Source: Candidatus Nitrosopumilus salarius BD31 (GTDB lineage: Archaea > Thermoproteota > Nitrososphaeria > Nitrososphaerales > Nitrosopumilaceae). Taken from it: a DNA stretch of 64,000 nucleotides. Below the pieces are notes generated by a model. The model searched no databases. It was not told the DNA's origin and was given only the letters and a program-made list of their open reading frames with translations. How positions within the stretch are numbered: position 1 is the stretch's first letter; each line of letters starts with the position of its first letter. A program made the position numbers and the translations under genes. Positions 33,711 to 44,796 of this stretch are shown piece by piece. The stretch spans positions 27,509 through 91,508 of the forward strand of contig NZ_AEXL02000023.1 of assembly GCF_000242875.2 (NCBI RefSeq). Direction: 5' to 3'.

Positions 33711-35033
33711 TTATCTGAGTTTGACGTATTCGTAAGCACCTAATTTATTATCAAAACAGAATTTCACTTTCTGAAAGTTCTTTCTGAAAGATTTCACTTT
33801 AGAAAGTATCTTCTTTGGATCCTTTTTCTCAATAACAACTTGTTTTATGAATGATGCAATCTCTTCCATCTCGTTCTTTTTCATTCCAAGTCGTGTGATT
33901 TCAGAAACTCCTAGTCTAATTCCACCTGGATGGAAATAATTTCGTCCAGCTTTGATATCTCCCGGAATAAGCTGTCTGTTTACTATGATGTTGGCTTTTT
34001 CTAAATTAGCTTCTACTTTACCACCATCAGAATAATCTAAAACATTCACTGCAATCTGATGTGATTCAGTAAATCCTCTACTTTCTCCTAATACTTTGAA
34101 TCCTGCATTACTAAGAGCTTCTGCAAATGCCTTGGCATTTTTTATAACCTCAACTGCATAATCTTTTCCAAATTCTAAAGCCTCAGCAAATGTCACAGCT
34201 TTTCCAGCCATATGATGGATATGATGACTACTAGTAAGACCAGGAAATGTTGCTTTTTTGATTACCTCTTCATGTTTTTCAGAACCTAACACTAAACCTC
34301 CTTGAGGTCCAAACAGAGTTTTATGAGTGCTCATAGTCATTGTATCTGCTCCTTCTCGTAAAGGATCTTGGAATTTTCCACCTGCGATTAATCCTGCAAC
34401 ATGAGCTGCATCATAATTGATATGCATATCATAACTTTTTAGAAAATCTGACAATTCTTTAACTGGATGTGGAAATAAAAATAATGAACCACCAAACATT
34501 GCCATCTTTGGAATTCTGTTTTCTTTTTTAAGATCTTTTACTTTCTGTTTTGTTTTATCAATATCAATTGTCATCTCTTCTGCATCAAATGGATAGAATT
34601 CAATCTCTAACCCATGAACCAAACCTGCAGTTCCGGAATGCTCTTTTTTCCCATGAGAAATATGTCCACCTGCAGGGATTGAAGGTGCCAACATTATATC
34701 ACCTGGATTTGTAAAAGCAGAATATACTGCCAAATTTGCAACAACACCCGAAATTGGTCTTACATCGGCAAATTTTGCTTTAAATAATTTTTTAGCTAGT
34801 TTCATGCATTCAAATTCAACATCATCAATGTACACACAACCAGCATAAACACGCTCTCCAGGCCACCCTTCAGCATATCTATTACCAAAATCAGAAATTA
34901 TTGCCTCTCTGACAGCCGGACTTGGAATATTTTCACTTGCGATTAATGGAATTGAATTTTCAAACCATTTATGATGCTCCTTTAATTTTCTAAAAATTTT
35001 ATCATAAGATTCCTTATTTGCCGATTTAACCAT
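33711..35033 (-). CDS. glyA: serine hydroxymethyltransferase
   Basis: 440 residues from ATG 35033 (TTG three codons upstream also open). PLP enzyme with ASENIPSPAVREA, NRYAEGWPGERVYAG, HINYDAAHVAGLIAGG and TMTMSTHKTLFGPQGG, where the HK lysine binds PLP. It interconverts serine and glycine with a tetrahydrofolate or tetrahydromethanopterin C1 carrier, feeding C1 metabolism. Convergent with polC (2 bp apart) and divergent from the thermosome gene. Confidence 0.95.
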   Translation of the reverse strand: MVKSANKESYDKIFRKLKEHHKWFENSIPLIASENIPSPAVREAIISDFGNRYAEGWPGERVYAGCVYIDDVEFECMKLAKKLFKAKFADVRPISGVVANLAVYSAFTNPGDIMLAPSIPAGGHISHGKKEHSGTAGLVHGLEIEFYPFDAEEMTIDIDKTKQKVKDLKKENRIPKMAMFGGSLFLFPHPVKELSDFLKSYDMHINYDAAHVAGLIAGGKFQDPLREGADTMTMSTHKTLFGPQGGLVLGSEKHEEVIKKATFPGLTSSHHIHHMAGKAVTFAEALEFGKDYAVEVIKNAKAFAEALSNAGFKVLGESRGFTESHQIAVNVLDYSDGGKVEANLEKANIIVNRQLIPGDIKAGRNYFHPGGIRLGVSEITRLGMKKNEMEEIASFIKQVVIEKKDPKKILSKVKSFRKNFQKVKFCFDNKLGAYEYVKLR

Positions 35034-35105
35034 ATTCTGCAACTTAATTTTCCCAATTTAAAAACACCGATGATGTGCTGATTTCATATTTTCTGATCTG
35101 GAAGG

Positions 35106-35112
35106 TATAAAA
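35106..35112 (+). promoter_or_regulatory. thermosome TATA box
   Basis: TATAAAA lies 25-31 bp before the ATG at 35137, the distance expected for a leaderless transcript. It rules out the in-frame TTG at 35119, which is only 7 bp past the box and would be upstream of the transcript start. Confidence 0.75.
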
Positions 35113-35136
35113 GGGGAATTGGGGGTTTTTGCATCT

Positions 35137-36843
35137 ATGGGTATGCAAGCTACATCAAAAGGAACTATGCCAGTTGTATTGCTAAAAGAGGGTGGTTCAG
35201 AAACTAAAGGTAGAGATGCTCAAAAGAATAACATTGCTGCAGCCAAAATTATTGCTGAAATCGTTCATACCAGTCTAGGTCCACGAGGAATGGATAAAAT
35301 GCTCGTTGACTCCTTAGGTGATGTAACTATTACTAATGATGGTGCAACCATCCTAAAAGAAATTGATGTTCAACACCCAGCAGCAAAAATGCTAGTTGAA
35401 ATTTCTAAAACCACTGATAACGAAGTAGGGGATGGTACAACTTCTGCCGTTATCTTAGCAGGTGCTTTGCTTTCACAAGCTGAATCATTAATTGATCAAG
35501 ATGTGCATCCAACAATTATTGTTGATGGATATAGAAAAGCTGCAAGAAAAGCAAAAGAATATCTTGAAACTATTGCAGATACAATCTCTCCAAATGATAA
35601 AACTATTCTAAATAAAATTGCAAAAACTTCAATGCAAACTAAACTTGTAAGAAAAGACTCAGATCTTCTTGCAGATATAATTGTAAAATCAGTATTGGCT
35701 GTTGCTGAAAAGAATGGTGAAAAGTATGACGTTGACATTGATGATATTAAAGTAGAAAAGAAAGCAGGAGGATCTATTAAAGATTCAATTATTATCCAAG
35801 GTATTGTTCTTGACAAAGAAATTGTTCATGGAGGAATGCCAAGAAGAATTAACGATGCTAAAATTGCATTAATTAACACAGCATTAGAAATTAGTAAAAC
35901 TGAAACCGATGCCAAAATAAACATCTCTAATCCTCAACAACTAAAATCATTTCTAGATGAAGAAAATAGAATGTTAAAAACAATGGTCGACAAAGTAATC
36001 GGCTCTGGTGCAAATGTTGTTTTGTGTCAAAAAGGGCTTGATGATATGGCTCAACACTATCTTGCAAAAGCAGGAATAATCGCAGTTAGAAGAATTAAAG
36101 AAAGTGATCTTACAAAATTAGCAAAAGCTACAGGTGCAAGAATAGTTACTAATCTTGATGATCTTTTTGAAAAGGATCTAGGAAGCGCTGAACTTGTTGA
36201 AGAAAGAAAAATTGAAGAAGACAAATGGGTATTCATTGAAGGATGTAAACATCCAAAATCTGTTACATTACTTTTGCGTGGTGGCTCGCAAAGAGTTGTA
36301 GATGAGGTTGAACGTTCTGTTCATGACGCATTAATGGTTGTAAAAGATGTAATTTTAAAGCCTGAAATTGTTGCAGGTGGAGGAGCTCCAGAAACATTTG
36401 CTGCAACAAAAATTAGAAACTGGGCTAAATCTCTAGAAGGACGAGAACAATTAGCTGCAGAAAAATTTGCTGATGCTTTAGAAGAGATTCCTTTAACACT
36501 TGCTGAAAATGCCGGTATGGATCCAATTGACACACTAACACTTCTTCGTTCAAAACAACAAAAAGGAGAAAAATGGACTGGAATTGATGTGATGAAAGCA
36601 AAGATTGCTAATATGAAGTCTAGTGATATCATTGAACCACTTGCAGTTAAACTTCAAATTGTTTCCGCAGCTGCTGAAGCTGCTTGTATGATTCTTAGAA
36701 TAGATGATGTTATTGCTACTCAGAAATCTGCTGGCGGACCACCTGGTGGTGGCGAAGGTGGAATGCCTGGAATGGGTGGAATGCCTGGAATGGGTGGAAT
36801 GCCTGGAATGGGTGGAATGCCTGACATGGGCGGAATGATGTAA
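35137..36843 (+). CDS. thsA: thermosome (group II chaperonin) subunit
   Basis: 568 residues. Group II chaperonin signatures: [65 protein letters not shown] (catalytic Asp and ATP loop) and [15 protein letters not shown] [14 protein letters not shown]. The C-terminus is a flexible GGMPGMGG tail that faces the cavity. It forms the double-ring ATP-driven folding machine in the cytoplasm. Start ATG 35137 is chosen from the TATA box position. A single subunit gene is seen in this window. Confidence 0.96.
   Translation: MGMQATSKGTMPVVLLKEGGSETKGRDAQKNNIAAAKIIAEIVHTSLGPRGMDKMLVDSLGDVTITNDGATILKEIDVQHPAAKMLVEISKTTDNEVGDGTTSAVILAGALLSQAESLIDQDVHPTIIVDGYRKAARKAKEYLETIADTISPNDKTILNKIAKTSMQTKLVRKDSDLLADIIVKSVLAVAEKNGEKYDVDIDDIKVEKKAGGSIKDSIIIQGIVLDKEIVHGGMPRRINDAKIALINTALEISKTETDAKINISNPQQLKSFLDEENRMLKTMVDKVIGSGANVVLCQKGLDDMAQHYLAKAGIIAVRRIKESDLTKLAKATGARIVTNLDDLFEKDLGSAELVEERKIEEDKWVFIEGCKHPKSVTLLLRGGSQRVVDEVERSVHDALMVVKDVILKPEIVAGGGAPETFAATKIRNWAKSLEGREQLAAEKFADALEEIPLTLAENAGMDPIDTLTLLRSKQQKGEKWTGIDVMKAKIANMKSSDIIEPLAVKLQIVSAAAEAACMILRIDDVIATQKSAGGPPGGGEGGMPGMGGMPGMGGMPGMGGMPDMGGMM
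36760..36831 (+). repeat. 18-bp tandem repeat in the thermosome tail
   Basis: ggaatgcctggaatgggt is repeated exactly three times (36760-36813), followed by a variant fourth copy to 36831. It encodes GMPGMG units. The reverse strand is open only because of this repeat. Confidence 0.9.
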
Positions 36844-36897
36844 ATTATTTTGAAAATTTTTCAAAAGTTTATTTGATTACTACTTTTACGAACAACA

Positions 36898-37172
36898 TTG
36901 AATAAAACAACATCGAAAATGCTTACTGGATTCAAATACATTTACTTGATAGCATTTTTTGCATTACTTGCAGGATTTTTCTATCCACTAATTACAAACA
37001 CTAGTTTTGATAGTGTGGTCAGTGGAGTTTTGGTGTTATTTGTAGGTCTTGCAGGTGGAATTTTACTGTATAAATCTGCAACATCTGAAAAGAAAAGAAT
37101 GATATTTTTAGGCGGAGGATTCGGTCTTATAGCTATTTCATTATACTATATTTTTCAGTTTACTGGAAGAAT

Positions 37173-37176
<4 letters not shown>
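36898..37176 (+). CDS. small three-helix membrane protein
   Basis: 92 residues starting at TTG 36898, with three hydrophobic segments (YIYLIAFFALLAGFFYPLI, VVSGVLVLFVGLAGGILLY, MIFLGGGFGLIAISLYYIF) and short loops. No known family. It follows the thermosome gene by 54 bp and overlaps the convergent glnA by 4 bp. Confidence 0.6.
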
Positions 37177-38633
<1,457 letters not shown>

Positions 38634-38687
38634 CTTTTTTCTTCAATCAAACACAAATACATCCATCATTTAAGGATTAGGTAAGAA

Positions 38688-39245
38688 ATGTCAGAATCAA
38701 ATGAAATTGATATCAACTCATTACATCACATAGTTTTACGTGAAACTGAAAGTGATTCTATTTTAGAAATAGATCCAAATTTTTACAGAAATCTATCTGA
38801 TTTTATTGGAAATTTAAGAAAACAAGAATTTGATGGTGTAGAAAATAAAATCAAAGATACTATGATAGAAATGGCAATTGAACTTACATCATTATTAATC
38901 AGAATCAGACTCGAAAAAATTTCAAAATCTTCTGATCTGGAAATTAGTCATCTTTTGGATGAGGAAAAATTCATTTTTGATTCACAAGAGGATGAAAAAG
39001 AAAGAATTGAAATGATAATTTCTGCAATCATTAACGGAAAATCAAAATTTCTTGAATCATTAGCTCAAAACCATAAAACAAAAAAAGTTGTAATTAGATT
39101 CCTCAACGAAGTAGATGAAATTGTTGGCGCTGACCTTGAAAAATACGGTCCTTTTAAAACTGAAGATATAGCTACAATTCCATATGAAAATGCTCAGGCA
39201 CTAATTGCTAAAAACATTGCAACTAAAGTTCATTGGGAAGATTAG
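38688..39245 (+). CDS. archaeal GINS subunit (Gins51-like)
   Basis: 185 residues. An N-terminal helical domain (EIDPNFYRNLSDFIGNLRKQE, VENKIKDTMIEMAIELTSLLIRIRLEKI) is followed, after a charged linker, by the small beta B-domain (VVIRFLNEVDEIVGADLEKYGPFKTEDIATIPYENAQALIAKNIATKV), the order of Gins51 (A then B). GINS joins MCM and Cdc45/RecJ-like in the replicative helicase. It fits the replication cluster from 24.6 kb. Divergent from glnA. Confidence 0.82.
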   Translation: MSESNEIDINSLHHIVLRETESDSILEIDPNFYRNLSDFIGNLRKQEFDGVENKIKDTMIEMAIELTSLLIRIRLEKISKSSDLEISHLLDEEKFIFDSQEDEKERIEMIISAIINGKSKFLESLAQNHKTKKVVIRFLNEVDEIVGADLEKYGPFKTEDIATIPYENAQALIAKNIATKVHWED

Positions 39246-39276
39246 ATAGAAATTACACCTTTTATTTTGATATTAT

Positions 39277-39561
39277 ATGTCTCATACAGGCGTTGATGTA
39301 ATTGATTTTTTATTTTATACAATTTACCCAGTAATTGGAATTTTTGTTGTTGAAATTATAAGCAGATTAGTTAAAGCTCCAAAATGGATTAAGCTATGGA
39401 CTCAAGCAATTATCTCTATTGGTTTTGGAGTTTACTATTGGTTTATTTTACCAGCTCCACAAAATTTCCCATTAACTGCATTGGTAATGTTCGCACTTGC
39501 AATTGCTCTTATTTATCAAGGGAGACGTGCAAAAATTTCTCCAGATAAAAGTCCTTATTGA
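39277..39561 (+). CDS. small membrane protein, unknown
   Basis: 94 residues with three membrane segments (FLFYTIYPVIGIFVVEIIS, LWTQAIISIGFGVYYWFIL, LTALVMFALAIALIYQ) and a basic tail. It lies 31 bp after the GINS gene and is convergent with the AN1 zinc-finger gene. No family recognised. Confidence 0.55.
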   Translation: MSHTGVDVIDFLFYTIYPVIGIFVVEIISRLVKAPKWIKLWTQAIISIGFGVYYWFILPAPQNFPLTALVMFALAIALIYQGRRAKISPDKSPY

Positions 39562-39564
39562 TTT

Positions 39565-39786
39565 TTAAAATCTACTAAAAATTCGTTTGAAAATATTCGG
39601 TTTATTTCGCCCACCATCTCGTATGACTTTTTTTTCACCAAATCTTTTTGCTCTAATTTGATTAAGTTTTACACATCTATGTTCTTCAGGAAGTCTGTGT
39701 TCTGCACAAAATGGATCCTTGCAATAATTACATTGAAATGGCAAATCTGTCAAATCGCCACAATATGCACAATTTTCTGATTGCAT
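39565..39786 (-). CDS. AN1-type zinc finger protein
   Basis: 73 residues. CAYCGDLTDLPFQCNYCKDPFCAEHRLPEEHRC reproduces the AN1 finger: CxxC, CxxC, C, H and HxC with the FCAEHRLPE.H core. A basic C-terminal tail (KRFGEKKVIRDGGRNKPNIFKRIFSRF) follows. In eukaryotes AN1 proteins link to ubiquitin and the Cdc48 system; in archaea the partner is unknown. Convergent with the preceding gene (3 bp apart). Confidence 0.85.
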   Translation of the reverse strand: MQSENCAYCGDLTDLPFQCNYCKDPFCAEHRLPEEHRCVKLNQIRAKRFGEKKVIRDGGRNKPNIFKRIFSRF

Positions 39787-39895
39787 AATTTCAATTACTA
39801 TTTTCTTTTAATAAAGGTGCTAGTATCACTCTTGCAACTTCTTAATGTCTAAACATTTTTACGATGCACATATCAAATTCGTTTAAGTGATTTAG

Positions 39896-40636
39896 ATGAT
39901 TAAAGATAAAGTTGCAATAATAACTGGAGCTAGTAGTGGCATTGGACTTGCTACTGCTTTGACACTTGCAAAGGCAGGGGCAAAGGTCGCAATAGGAGCT
40001 AGAAGAGTTAACAGATTAGAAGAACTTGCAAGGAAAATCTCCGCTGATGGAGGAGAAGTATTTTATCAAAAATTAGATGTAACACAAAGATCAGAATGTG
40101 AAAATTTTGCTAAAGCAGTTTTAGATAAATGGGGTTCTATTGATATTCTTGTTAATAATGCAGGCTTGATGCCTCTGAGTTTCTTCAAAAGTCTCAAAGT
40201 AGATGAATGGGATAAAATGGTTGATGTAAATATCAAAGGCGTATTATATTCAACAGCCGCGGTAATATCTCATATGAAAGAAAAAAAATCAGGTCACATT
40301 GTAAATCTTTCATCGGTAGCAGGAAGAATTGTTTTTCCTGCTGGTAGTGTTTATTGTGCAACAAAACATGCTGTTGCAGCATTTACTGAAGGATTAAGAC
40401 AAGAATTTAGTGTACGCTCCAACATTCGAGTAACTAGTATTGAGCCTGGAGTTGTTGCAACAGAACTTAATGATACAATTACCGATGAATCTTTACAAGG
40501 ATTTATAGAAAATGCAAAAAAGATGGAAGCATTGCAGGCACAAGATATTGCAAATGCAATTTTGTATGCTGTTGAATCACCACCCCATGTTAATGTAAAT
40601 GAGATTTTGATAAGACCAACTACACAAGAACGTTAA
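39896..40636 (+). CDS. short-chain dehydrogenase/reductase
   Basis: 246 residues, complete classical SDR: TGASSGIG for the cofactor, NNAG, SHMKEKKSGHIVNLSSVAG (catalytic Ser), YCATK (Tyr and Lys) and PGVVATEL. GARRVNRLEEL after strand 2 has two Arg residues that favour NADP over NAD. The C-terminus (AILYAVESPPHVNVNEILIRPT) places it near the YdfG-type serine/3-hydroxy acid dehydrogenases. One bp separates its stop from the next flavoprotein gene. Substrate unknown. Confidence 0.85.
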   Translation: MIKDKVAIITGASSGIGLATALTLAKAGAKVAIGARRVNRLEELARKISADGGEVFYQKLDVTQRSECENFAKAVLDKWGSIDILVNNAGLMPLSFFKSLKVDEWDKMVDVNIKGVLYSTAAVISHMKEKKSGHIVNLSSVAGRIVFPAGSVYCATKHAVAAFTEGLRQEFSVRSNIRVTSIEPGVVATELNDTITDESLQGFIENAKKMEALQAQDIANAILYAVESPPHVNVNEILIRPTTQER

Positions 40637-40637
40637 A

Positions 40638-41786
40638 TTGGCAAATATTCCACATGTTGTTATATTAGGTGGTGGTTTTGGTGGACTATCATCAGCTAAT
40701 GAATTAAGAAATTCACTTTCTTCATCACAAGTAAAAATCACAATAATCGATAAAAAAGACTGGTTTATGATAGGATTTGCAAAATTATGGATAATTAATG
40801 GAACCAGAACTTTTGAAGACTCTATTGGTTCACTCAATGATTTATCAAAAAAAGAAATTAATTTCATTAAAGATGAAATTTTAGCAATTGATCTTCAAAA
40901 TAAAAATATTAAAACAAACTCTCAGAACATTTCTTATGATTTTCTAATTATCTCAATGGGATCTATTTTAGCTCCTGAAAAAATTCCTGGATCAAAAGAA
41001 AATGGATTCAATCTATATGATCATAACCAACTCTCAAAAATTCGTGATAGATTAATGAATATTAGATCTGGAAAAATAGCTATCTCGATAATGGGAATGC
41101 CTTACAAATGTCCCCCTGCACCATTTGAGGCTAGTCTGCTTATAGATTCGATGCTTAGAAAACGTGGAGTACGAAATTCAATTCAAATTGATTTTTACAG
41201 TCCTGCTCCTATTACTTTGCCCGCAGCTGGTCCTGAAGTGAGTGAACAAATTCTCGAACTAGTAAATTCTGAGAAAATTGTTTTTCATAATTCATGCAAA
41301 ATAAAATCTGTAGAACCTACTAAACTAATTTTTGAAAACAGTGATGCTGATTTTGATTTGCTTTTATTTATCCCTCCACACATTGCTCCTAAAGTTATTT
41401 ATGATTCTGGCTTGGCTAAAGAATCTGGATTTATTCCAATTAACAGAGATTGCAAAACATCTTTTGAAAATGTATTTGCAATTGGAGATGTTACTAGTAT
41501 GGCAGTTACAGAAACAATGACAGTTCCAAAAGCGGGAGTTTTTGCAGAAGGAGAAGGTATAACAGTTGCCAAAAATATAATTTCAAAAATTCAATCTAAA
41601 GAAGAATTAACCTTATTTGATGGAAAAGGTGGATGTTTTATAGAATCTGGTAAAGAAACAGCATCAATTCTTGAAGTTGATATGTTTTCACAATCAAAAC
41701 CTTTTACAAGTCTTTCAGAATCTACTACTGATAATCTTTCTAAAAAAATTGAATTTGAAAAAGAACGAATGGCAAAATGGTTATGA
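40638..41786 (+). CDS. sulfide:quinone oxidoreductase-like flavoprotein
   Basis: 382 residues, starting at TTG 40638. N-terminal FAD site VILGGGFGGLSSANEL; MPYKCPPAPFEA, the Cys-bearing segment of the SQR/flavocytochrome c dehydrogenase family; and VFAIGDVTSM. The FGMP-type segment with one Cys is present, while the second redox Cys of classical SQR is not obvious (a Cys occurs at NRDCKTS and one in GKGGCFIE near the C-terminus). It may oxidise sulfide or another reductant to quinone at the membrane. Forms an operon with the SDR. Confidence 0.75.
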   Translation: MANIPHVVILGGGFGGLSSANELRNSLSSSQVKITIIDKKDWFMIGFAKLWIINGTRTFEDSIGSLNDLSKKEINFIKDEILAIDLQNKNIKTNSQNISYDFLIISMGSILAPEKIPGSKENGFNLYDHNQLSKIRDRLMNIRSGKIAISIMGMPYKCPPAPFEASLLIDSMLRKRGVRNSIQIDFYSPAPITLPAAGPEVSEQILELVNSEKIVFHNSCKIKSVEPTKLIFENSDADFDLLLFIPPHIAPKVIYDSGLAKESGFIPINRDCKTSFENVFAIGDVTSMAVTETMTVPKAGVFAEGEGITVAKNIISKIQSKEELTLFDGKGGCFIESGKETASILEVDMFSQSKPFTSLSESTTDNLSKKIEFEKERMAKWL

Positions 41787-41987
41787 TTCATCTTTATCTT
41801 TTGAAAGATATTCTAAGATAGCTTTTACTTCTACACCTAATTCATGAGTATTTTTTGACAGATTTAGTTTTTCTGGAATACTATTTTTAAAATCAGCATC
41901 TTCCAACTCTATACTTCTTTTTTGAATACAATCAAGATGATCCTTATCAGTAGCAGAAATTTTGTGACAAATATTACAAAGTTTCAA
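41781..41987 (-). CDS. small Cys-containing protein, unknown
   Basis: 68 residues beginning MKLCNICHKISATDKDHLDCIQKRS: CxxC plus H and C suggest a short zinc finger, followed by a helical acidic tail. It overlaps the 3' end of the convergent flavoprotein gene by 6 bp. Function unknown. Confidence 0.55.
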   Translation of the reverse strand: MKLCNICHKISATDKDHLDCIQKRSIELEDADFKNSIPEKLNLSKNTHELGVEVKAILEYLSKDKDES

Positions 41988-42043
41988 TAATTATGTTAAA
42001 CAATACGACGATTTAATAATTTCATTTTGTGCCTCTGAAACAA

Positions 42044-42117
42044 GGGATCGTAGTCTAGCTTGGTATGATACTAGTCTGGGGGACTAGTGGTCGCAGGTTC
42101 AAATCCTGCCGGTCCCA
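42044..42117 (+). tRNA. tRNA-Pro (GGG anticodon)
   Basis: Cloverleaf: acceptor GGGATCG/CGGTCCC (one G-T pair), D-arm with GG, anticodon arm CTAGT-CTGGGGG-ACTAG giving GGG in the loop, variable TGGTC, and T-arm GCAGG-TTCAAAT-CCTGC. Discriminator A at 42117; CCA is not encoded, so it must be added by the CCA enzyme whose gene lies just to the right. The 3' end directly abuts the stop codon of the kinase gene on the other strand. No intron. Confidence 0.95.
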
Positions 42118-42879
42118 TTATAATTTTAAAATTTTCAAGAGCTTTTCAAAACTTTCTCTAGATTTTTCTTCTTTGTATTGCTTCAAAATGTCAATAATCT
42201 GTTCTTTAGGTGGAGTTTTGTAAATTTTTTGAGCTTTTTTTGCAATTCCAGAACCAATAAAAAACGCTTGAGTGATTGATGTAACATTAGACGGTCTTCT
42301 GTTGATGCTGGAGCTCTCAAAATCAATTATGGTTGATTTCATTTTTCCAACTATAACATGTTTAGTAACATTACTTAACTCACCATGATCAAAACCTATT
42401 TGATCTAATCTAAAACAATCTTCTAAAATTTTTCTAATGATGGATTTTAATTTTTTTGCGCTGCCCGTACCTTTTAAGGAATATACCCATTTACTGATCT
42501 CAATTCCTTCAAGATATTCCATAACTAAAAAATTTTTACTAACATCAATAATTTTTGGTCCAACATTTACTGAATTTACTAGTTTTAGTAAAACTGCTTC
42601 ACTTTTCATTTCTTTTCTTTGAGAATCTGTCCTTCTAATTTTCAATGCAACTTCCTTGGTTCCCTTTTTTGCAAGAACAACAACTCCAACGTATCCTTTT
42701 CCCAAAATTGCTGTTTTTCCAAGGGTTGTAGGACCTACTAATGCAATTGATTTAATTTTTAATTTTTCTAGCTCAGAAATTCTTGATTTAATTTGTCTAG
42801 AAGTAGCTTTTGGATATCCAAGAATTTTTGAGTATGGTTCACCAACAAATTTCTTAATTGAAATAAAGGAGTGTGCCAT
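42118..42879 (-). CDS. predicted RIO-like/COG2112-type protein kinase
   Basis: 253 residues from ATG 42879 (42897 also open; both overlap the CCA-enzyme gene). Kinase features: glycine loop LGKGYVGVVVLAKKG, EVALKIRR with the ATP lysine, FLVMEYLEGIEI hinge, catalytic GFDHGELSNVTKHVIV and metal-binding TIIDFESSS. The catalytic loop has HGELSN where most kinases have H(R/G)D..N, so the usual catalytic Asp is shifted or absent; HG-type loops occur in archaeal predicted kinases. The preceding helical part may bind substrate. Same operon as the CCA enzyme. Confidence 0.7.
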   Translation of the reverse strand: MAHSFISIKKFVGEPYSKILGYPKATSRQIKSRISELEKLKIKSIALVGPTTLGKTAILGKGYVGVVVLAKKGTKEVALKIRRTDSQRKEMKSEAVLLKLVNSVNVGPKIIDVSKNFLVMEYLEGIEISKWVYSLKGTGSAKKLKSIIRKILEDCFRLDQIGFDHGELSNVTKHVIVGKMKSTIIDFESSSINRRPSNVTSITQAFFIGSGIAKKAQKIYKTPPKEQIIDILKQYKEEKSRESFEKLLKILKL

Positions 42880-44188
42880 CGGTTGAAACCAATTCACTTG
42901 CAGCCTCTTTAATTGATTTGCTTAAATTTTTGTTTCCCACTGATACCTTAAAGCCACGTTTAAAATCAGATTGAAGACCTTTTGGTACACCTGTCTGAAG
43001 ATTCTTTTTCAAAAATTCTGTCATAAAGTTTACCGCCTCAATGTGTTTTCTTTTTTCTAATGAAATTATCTTTTTGTTGTTACTTACCCACAAAAGTTCA
43101 GAATTTTTGAGATTCTTAGAAATAAAACTTTTAGAACTATCTTCTCTAAAAAATTCTGGACCACTTTTTGAATATATTTGACTGATTTTTGTAGATTCTA
43201 AGAAGAAAAACAAGTAGATTTCATTTTGTTGATCCGTGTGAGGTTTACTTCGTAATACTTTGAATCCTCCTAATTCTAACTGTGTTGATAATGAAGAAGT
43301 AACTCTTTTAATTTGCCCCCATATTATATCTGGACTTCTACTTTTATATTCAAATTTTACCACCAGTAAATTATTCCAGTATTCGTTCGATGTTCGTGAT
43401 TTTCTATTTTTGAAAAAATCCATTTTTGCTTTTTCTTTGAATGCTCTACAAACAAGAATAAATTTTCCAATATTTTCATCAGAAACAGCTGCAGCCAAAT
43501 TTCTATTGTTGTCAATTGGATCTATGATTACTACAGATGTTTCAAATTTTTTTGATGTTTTTCCAATAACTTGATTTTCTTTAATTTCTGATATCGATTT
43601 AATTACATTCTCAAAACTTCCAAAATGTAAAATTAAAACTTCTGAGATATATCCACTAAAACCTTGTTTTGCAATTTCTGCACCATAAATTCCATTTGAT
43701 TTGAGAAATGTTTTAAGAATTCTAACCTCGTTTTTCATTTTAGATGTAAGTGACTTATCCATGAATTTTGTATGAAAAGTTGATCTATCTGCGGCACTTT
43801 TCCACTCTCCTATTTTTACGTCATAAAATGGCACTACATTGATCTTGGTGTTTTTAATTTTGGCTTCAACATACGGATGTTGTGAATATCTTACATAAGG
43901 AGAATATTTTTTCAATGAATTAAATCCAATTTTTTTGGAAATTTTTTCAAATTTTTCTTCCGATGTATTTTTCTTAAATCTAATAAAAATATCAACATCT
44001 GCATCTTTTGATAACCACGTGCCCTTTGCAAACGAACCCCCAAACTCCAAATCTATCACTTCTGGAAATTTCATAATTTCTTTTTCGACTAAATCAAATG
44101 CTAACTGCGCAATTTGTTTTTTTGATTTTTCGAGTGACGTTGAGGGAATTACAATCTTGGAAACTCTGGAAATTATACTCTTCATCAT
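42854..44188 (-). CDS. cca: CCA-adding enzyme (archaeal class I tRNA nucleotidyltransferase)
   Basis: 444 residues, the usual archaeal length. The nucleotidyltransferase core shows LEFGGSFAKGTWLSKDADVDIFIRF (GS motif and DVD catalytic pair), then INVVPFYDV for the third carboxylate region and SAADRSTFHTKFM. It builds and repairs the CCA end of tRNAs, needed here since the adjacent tRNA-Pro lacks encoded CCA. It overlaps ThpR by 4 bp upstream and the kinase gene downstream. Confidence 0.95.
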   Translation of the reverse strand: MMKSIISRVSKIVIPSTSLEKSKKQIAQLAFDLVEKEIMKFPEVIDLEFGGSFAKGTWLSKDADVDIFIRFKKNTSEEKFEKISKKIGFNSLKKYSPYVRYSQHPYVEAKIKNTKINVVPFYDVKIGEWKSAADRSTFHTKFMDKSLTSKMKNEVRILKTFLKSNGIYGAEIAKQGFSGYISEVLILHFGSFENVIKSISEIKENQVIGKTSKKFETSVVIIDPIDNNRNLAAAVSDENIGKFILVCRAFKEKAKMDFFKNRKSRTSNEYWNNLLVVKFEYKSRSPDIIWGQIKRVTSSLSTQLELGGFKVLRSKPHTDQQNEIYLFFFLESTKISQIYSKSGPEFFREDSSKSFISKNLKNSELLWVSNNKKIISLEKRKHIEAVNFMTEFLKKNLQTGVPKGLQSDFKRGFKVSVGNKNLSKSIKEAASELVSTDGTLLYFN

Positions 44189-44727
44189 TTTGCCTTTATC
44201 TCCGCTAAATCTGAATAAATTGGTCCTTTTGATGTCAATTCACTTTTTTTCAATTTGATGTTGACTATCTTTTGTATTCCAAAATCTGTTATTTTCTGAT
44301 TTTTCAATTCGTTTGTTATATTACCAATCTTCTTTTTAATCCTAAATACTGTGATGTGAGGCTTGAATGGTTTATCTGATGAAAATCCTAATGGTTTTAA
44401 CACCTTTTCAACTTTCTTCGATAACTCAACTAACATATTTCCCCCAATTTCATCTGTACCAATCCAAACCACTCTTGGAAATTCAGGTTTTGGAAATGTA
44501 CCTATACCCTTTAGATTTATACTAAAACTAGAAAATTCAATTGAATTAAGCGCTTTGATAATTTTTTCTGATTTTTCATCTGTAACTTCTCCTAAAAATT
44601 GTAATGTAAAATGAAAATTATTTGATTCTACAGGCTTTGCATCGATTTTCATTCCATTCTGAAATTTTTTTATAGAATTGATTGTTTCATTATTTGATAT
44701 TTCAATTGCTACAAAAGTTCGCATCAT
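44185..44727 (-). CDS. thpR: RNA 2',3'-cyclic phosphodiesterase / 2'-5' RNA ligase-like
   Basis: 180 residues from ATG 44727 (MMRTFVAIEI). The upstream in-frame codons to 44781 are rejected because they would leave only 15 bp to the divergent gene. Two HxT motifs, NFHFTLQFLGEV and KPHITVFRIKK, form the active site of the 2H phosphoesterase family. Archaeal members hydrolyse 2',3'-cyclic phosphates or join 2'-5' ends in vitro; their natural RNA is unknown. It overlaps cca by 4 bp, so one transcript is likely. Confidence 0.88.
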   Translation of the reverse strand: MMRTFVAIEISNNETINSIKKFQNGMKIDAKPVESNNFHFTLQFLGEVTDEKSEKIIKALNSIEFSSFSINLKGIGTFPKPEFPRVVWIGTDEIGGNMLVELSKKVEKVLKPLGFSSDKPFKPHITVFRIKKKIGNITNELKNQKITDFGIQKIVNIKLKKSELTSKGPIYSDLAEIKAK

Positions 44728-44796
44728 AACTTTCTTTGAAGTATCTTTATAATAATTTCCGGTAACTTCATAGACGAGCACTATTTTTGATATGTT

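Noticed and set aside
35119..35136. TTG start six codons before the thermosome ATG
   Set aside because: It lies only 7 bp past the TATA box, so it would be outside a normal transcript.
36550..36864. Minus-strand ORF with repeated HSTHSR units
   Set aside because: It is the reverse of the thermosome GMPGMG repeat; the periodicity comes from the coding repeat and it has no independent support.
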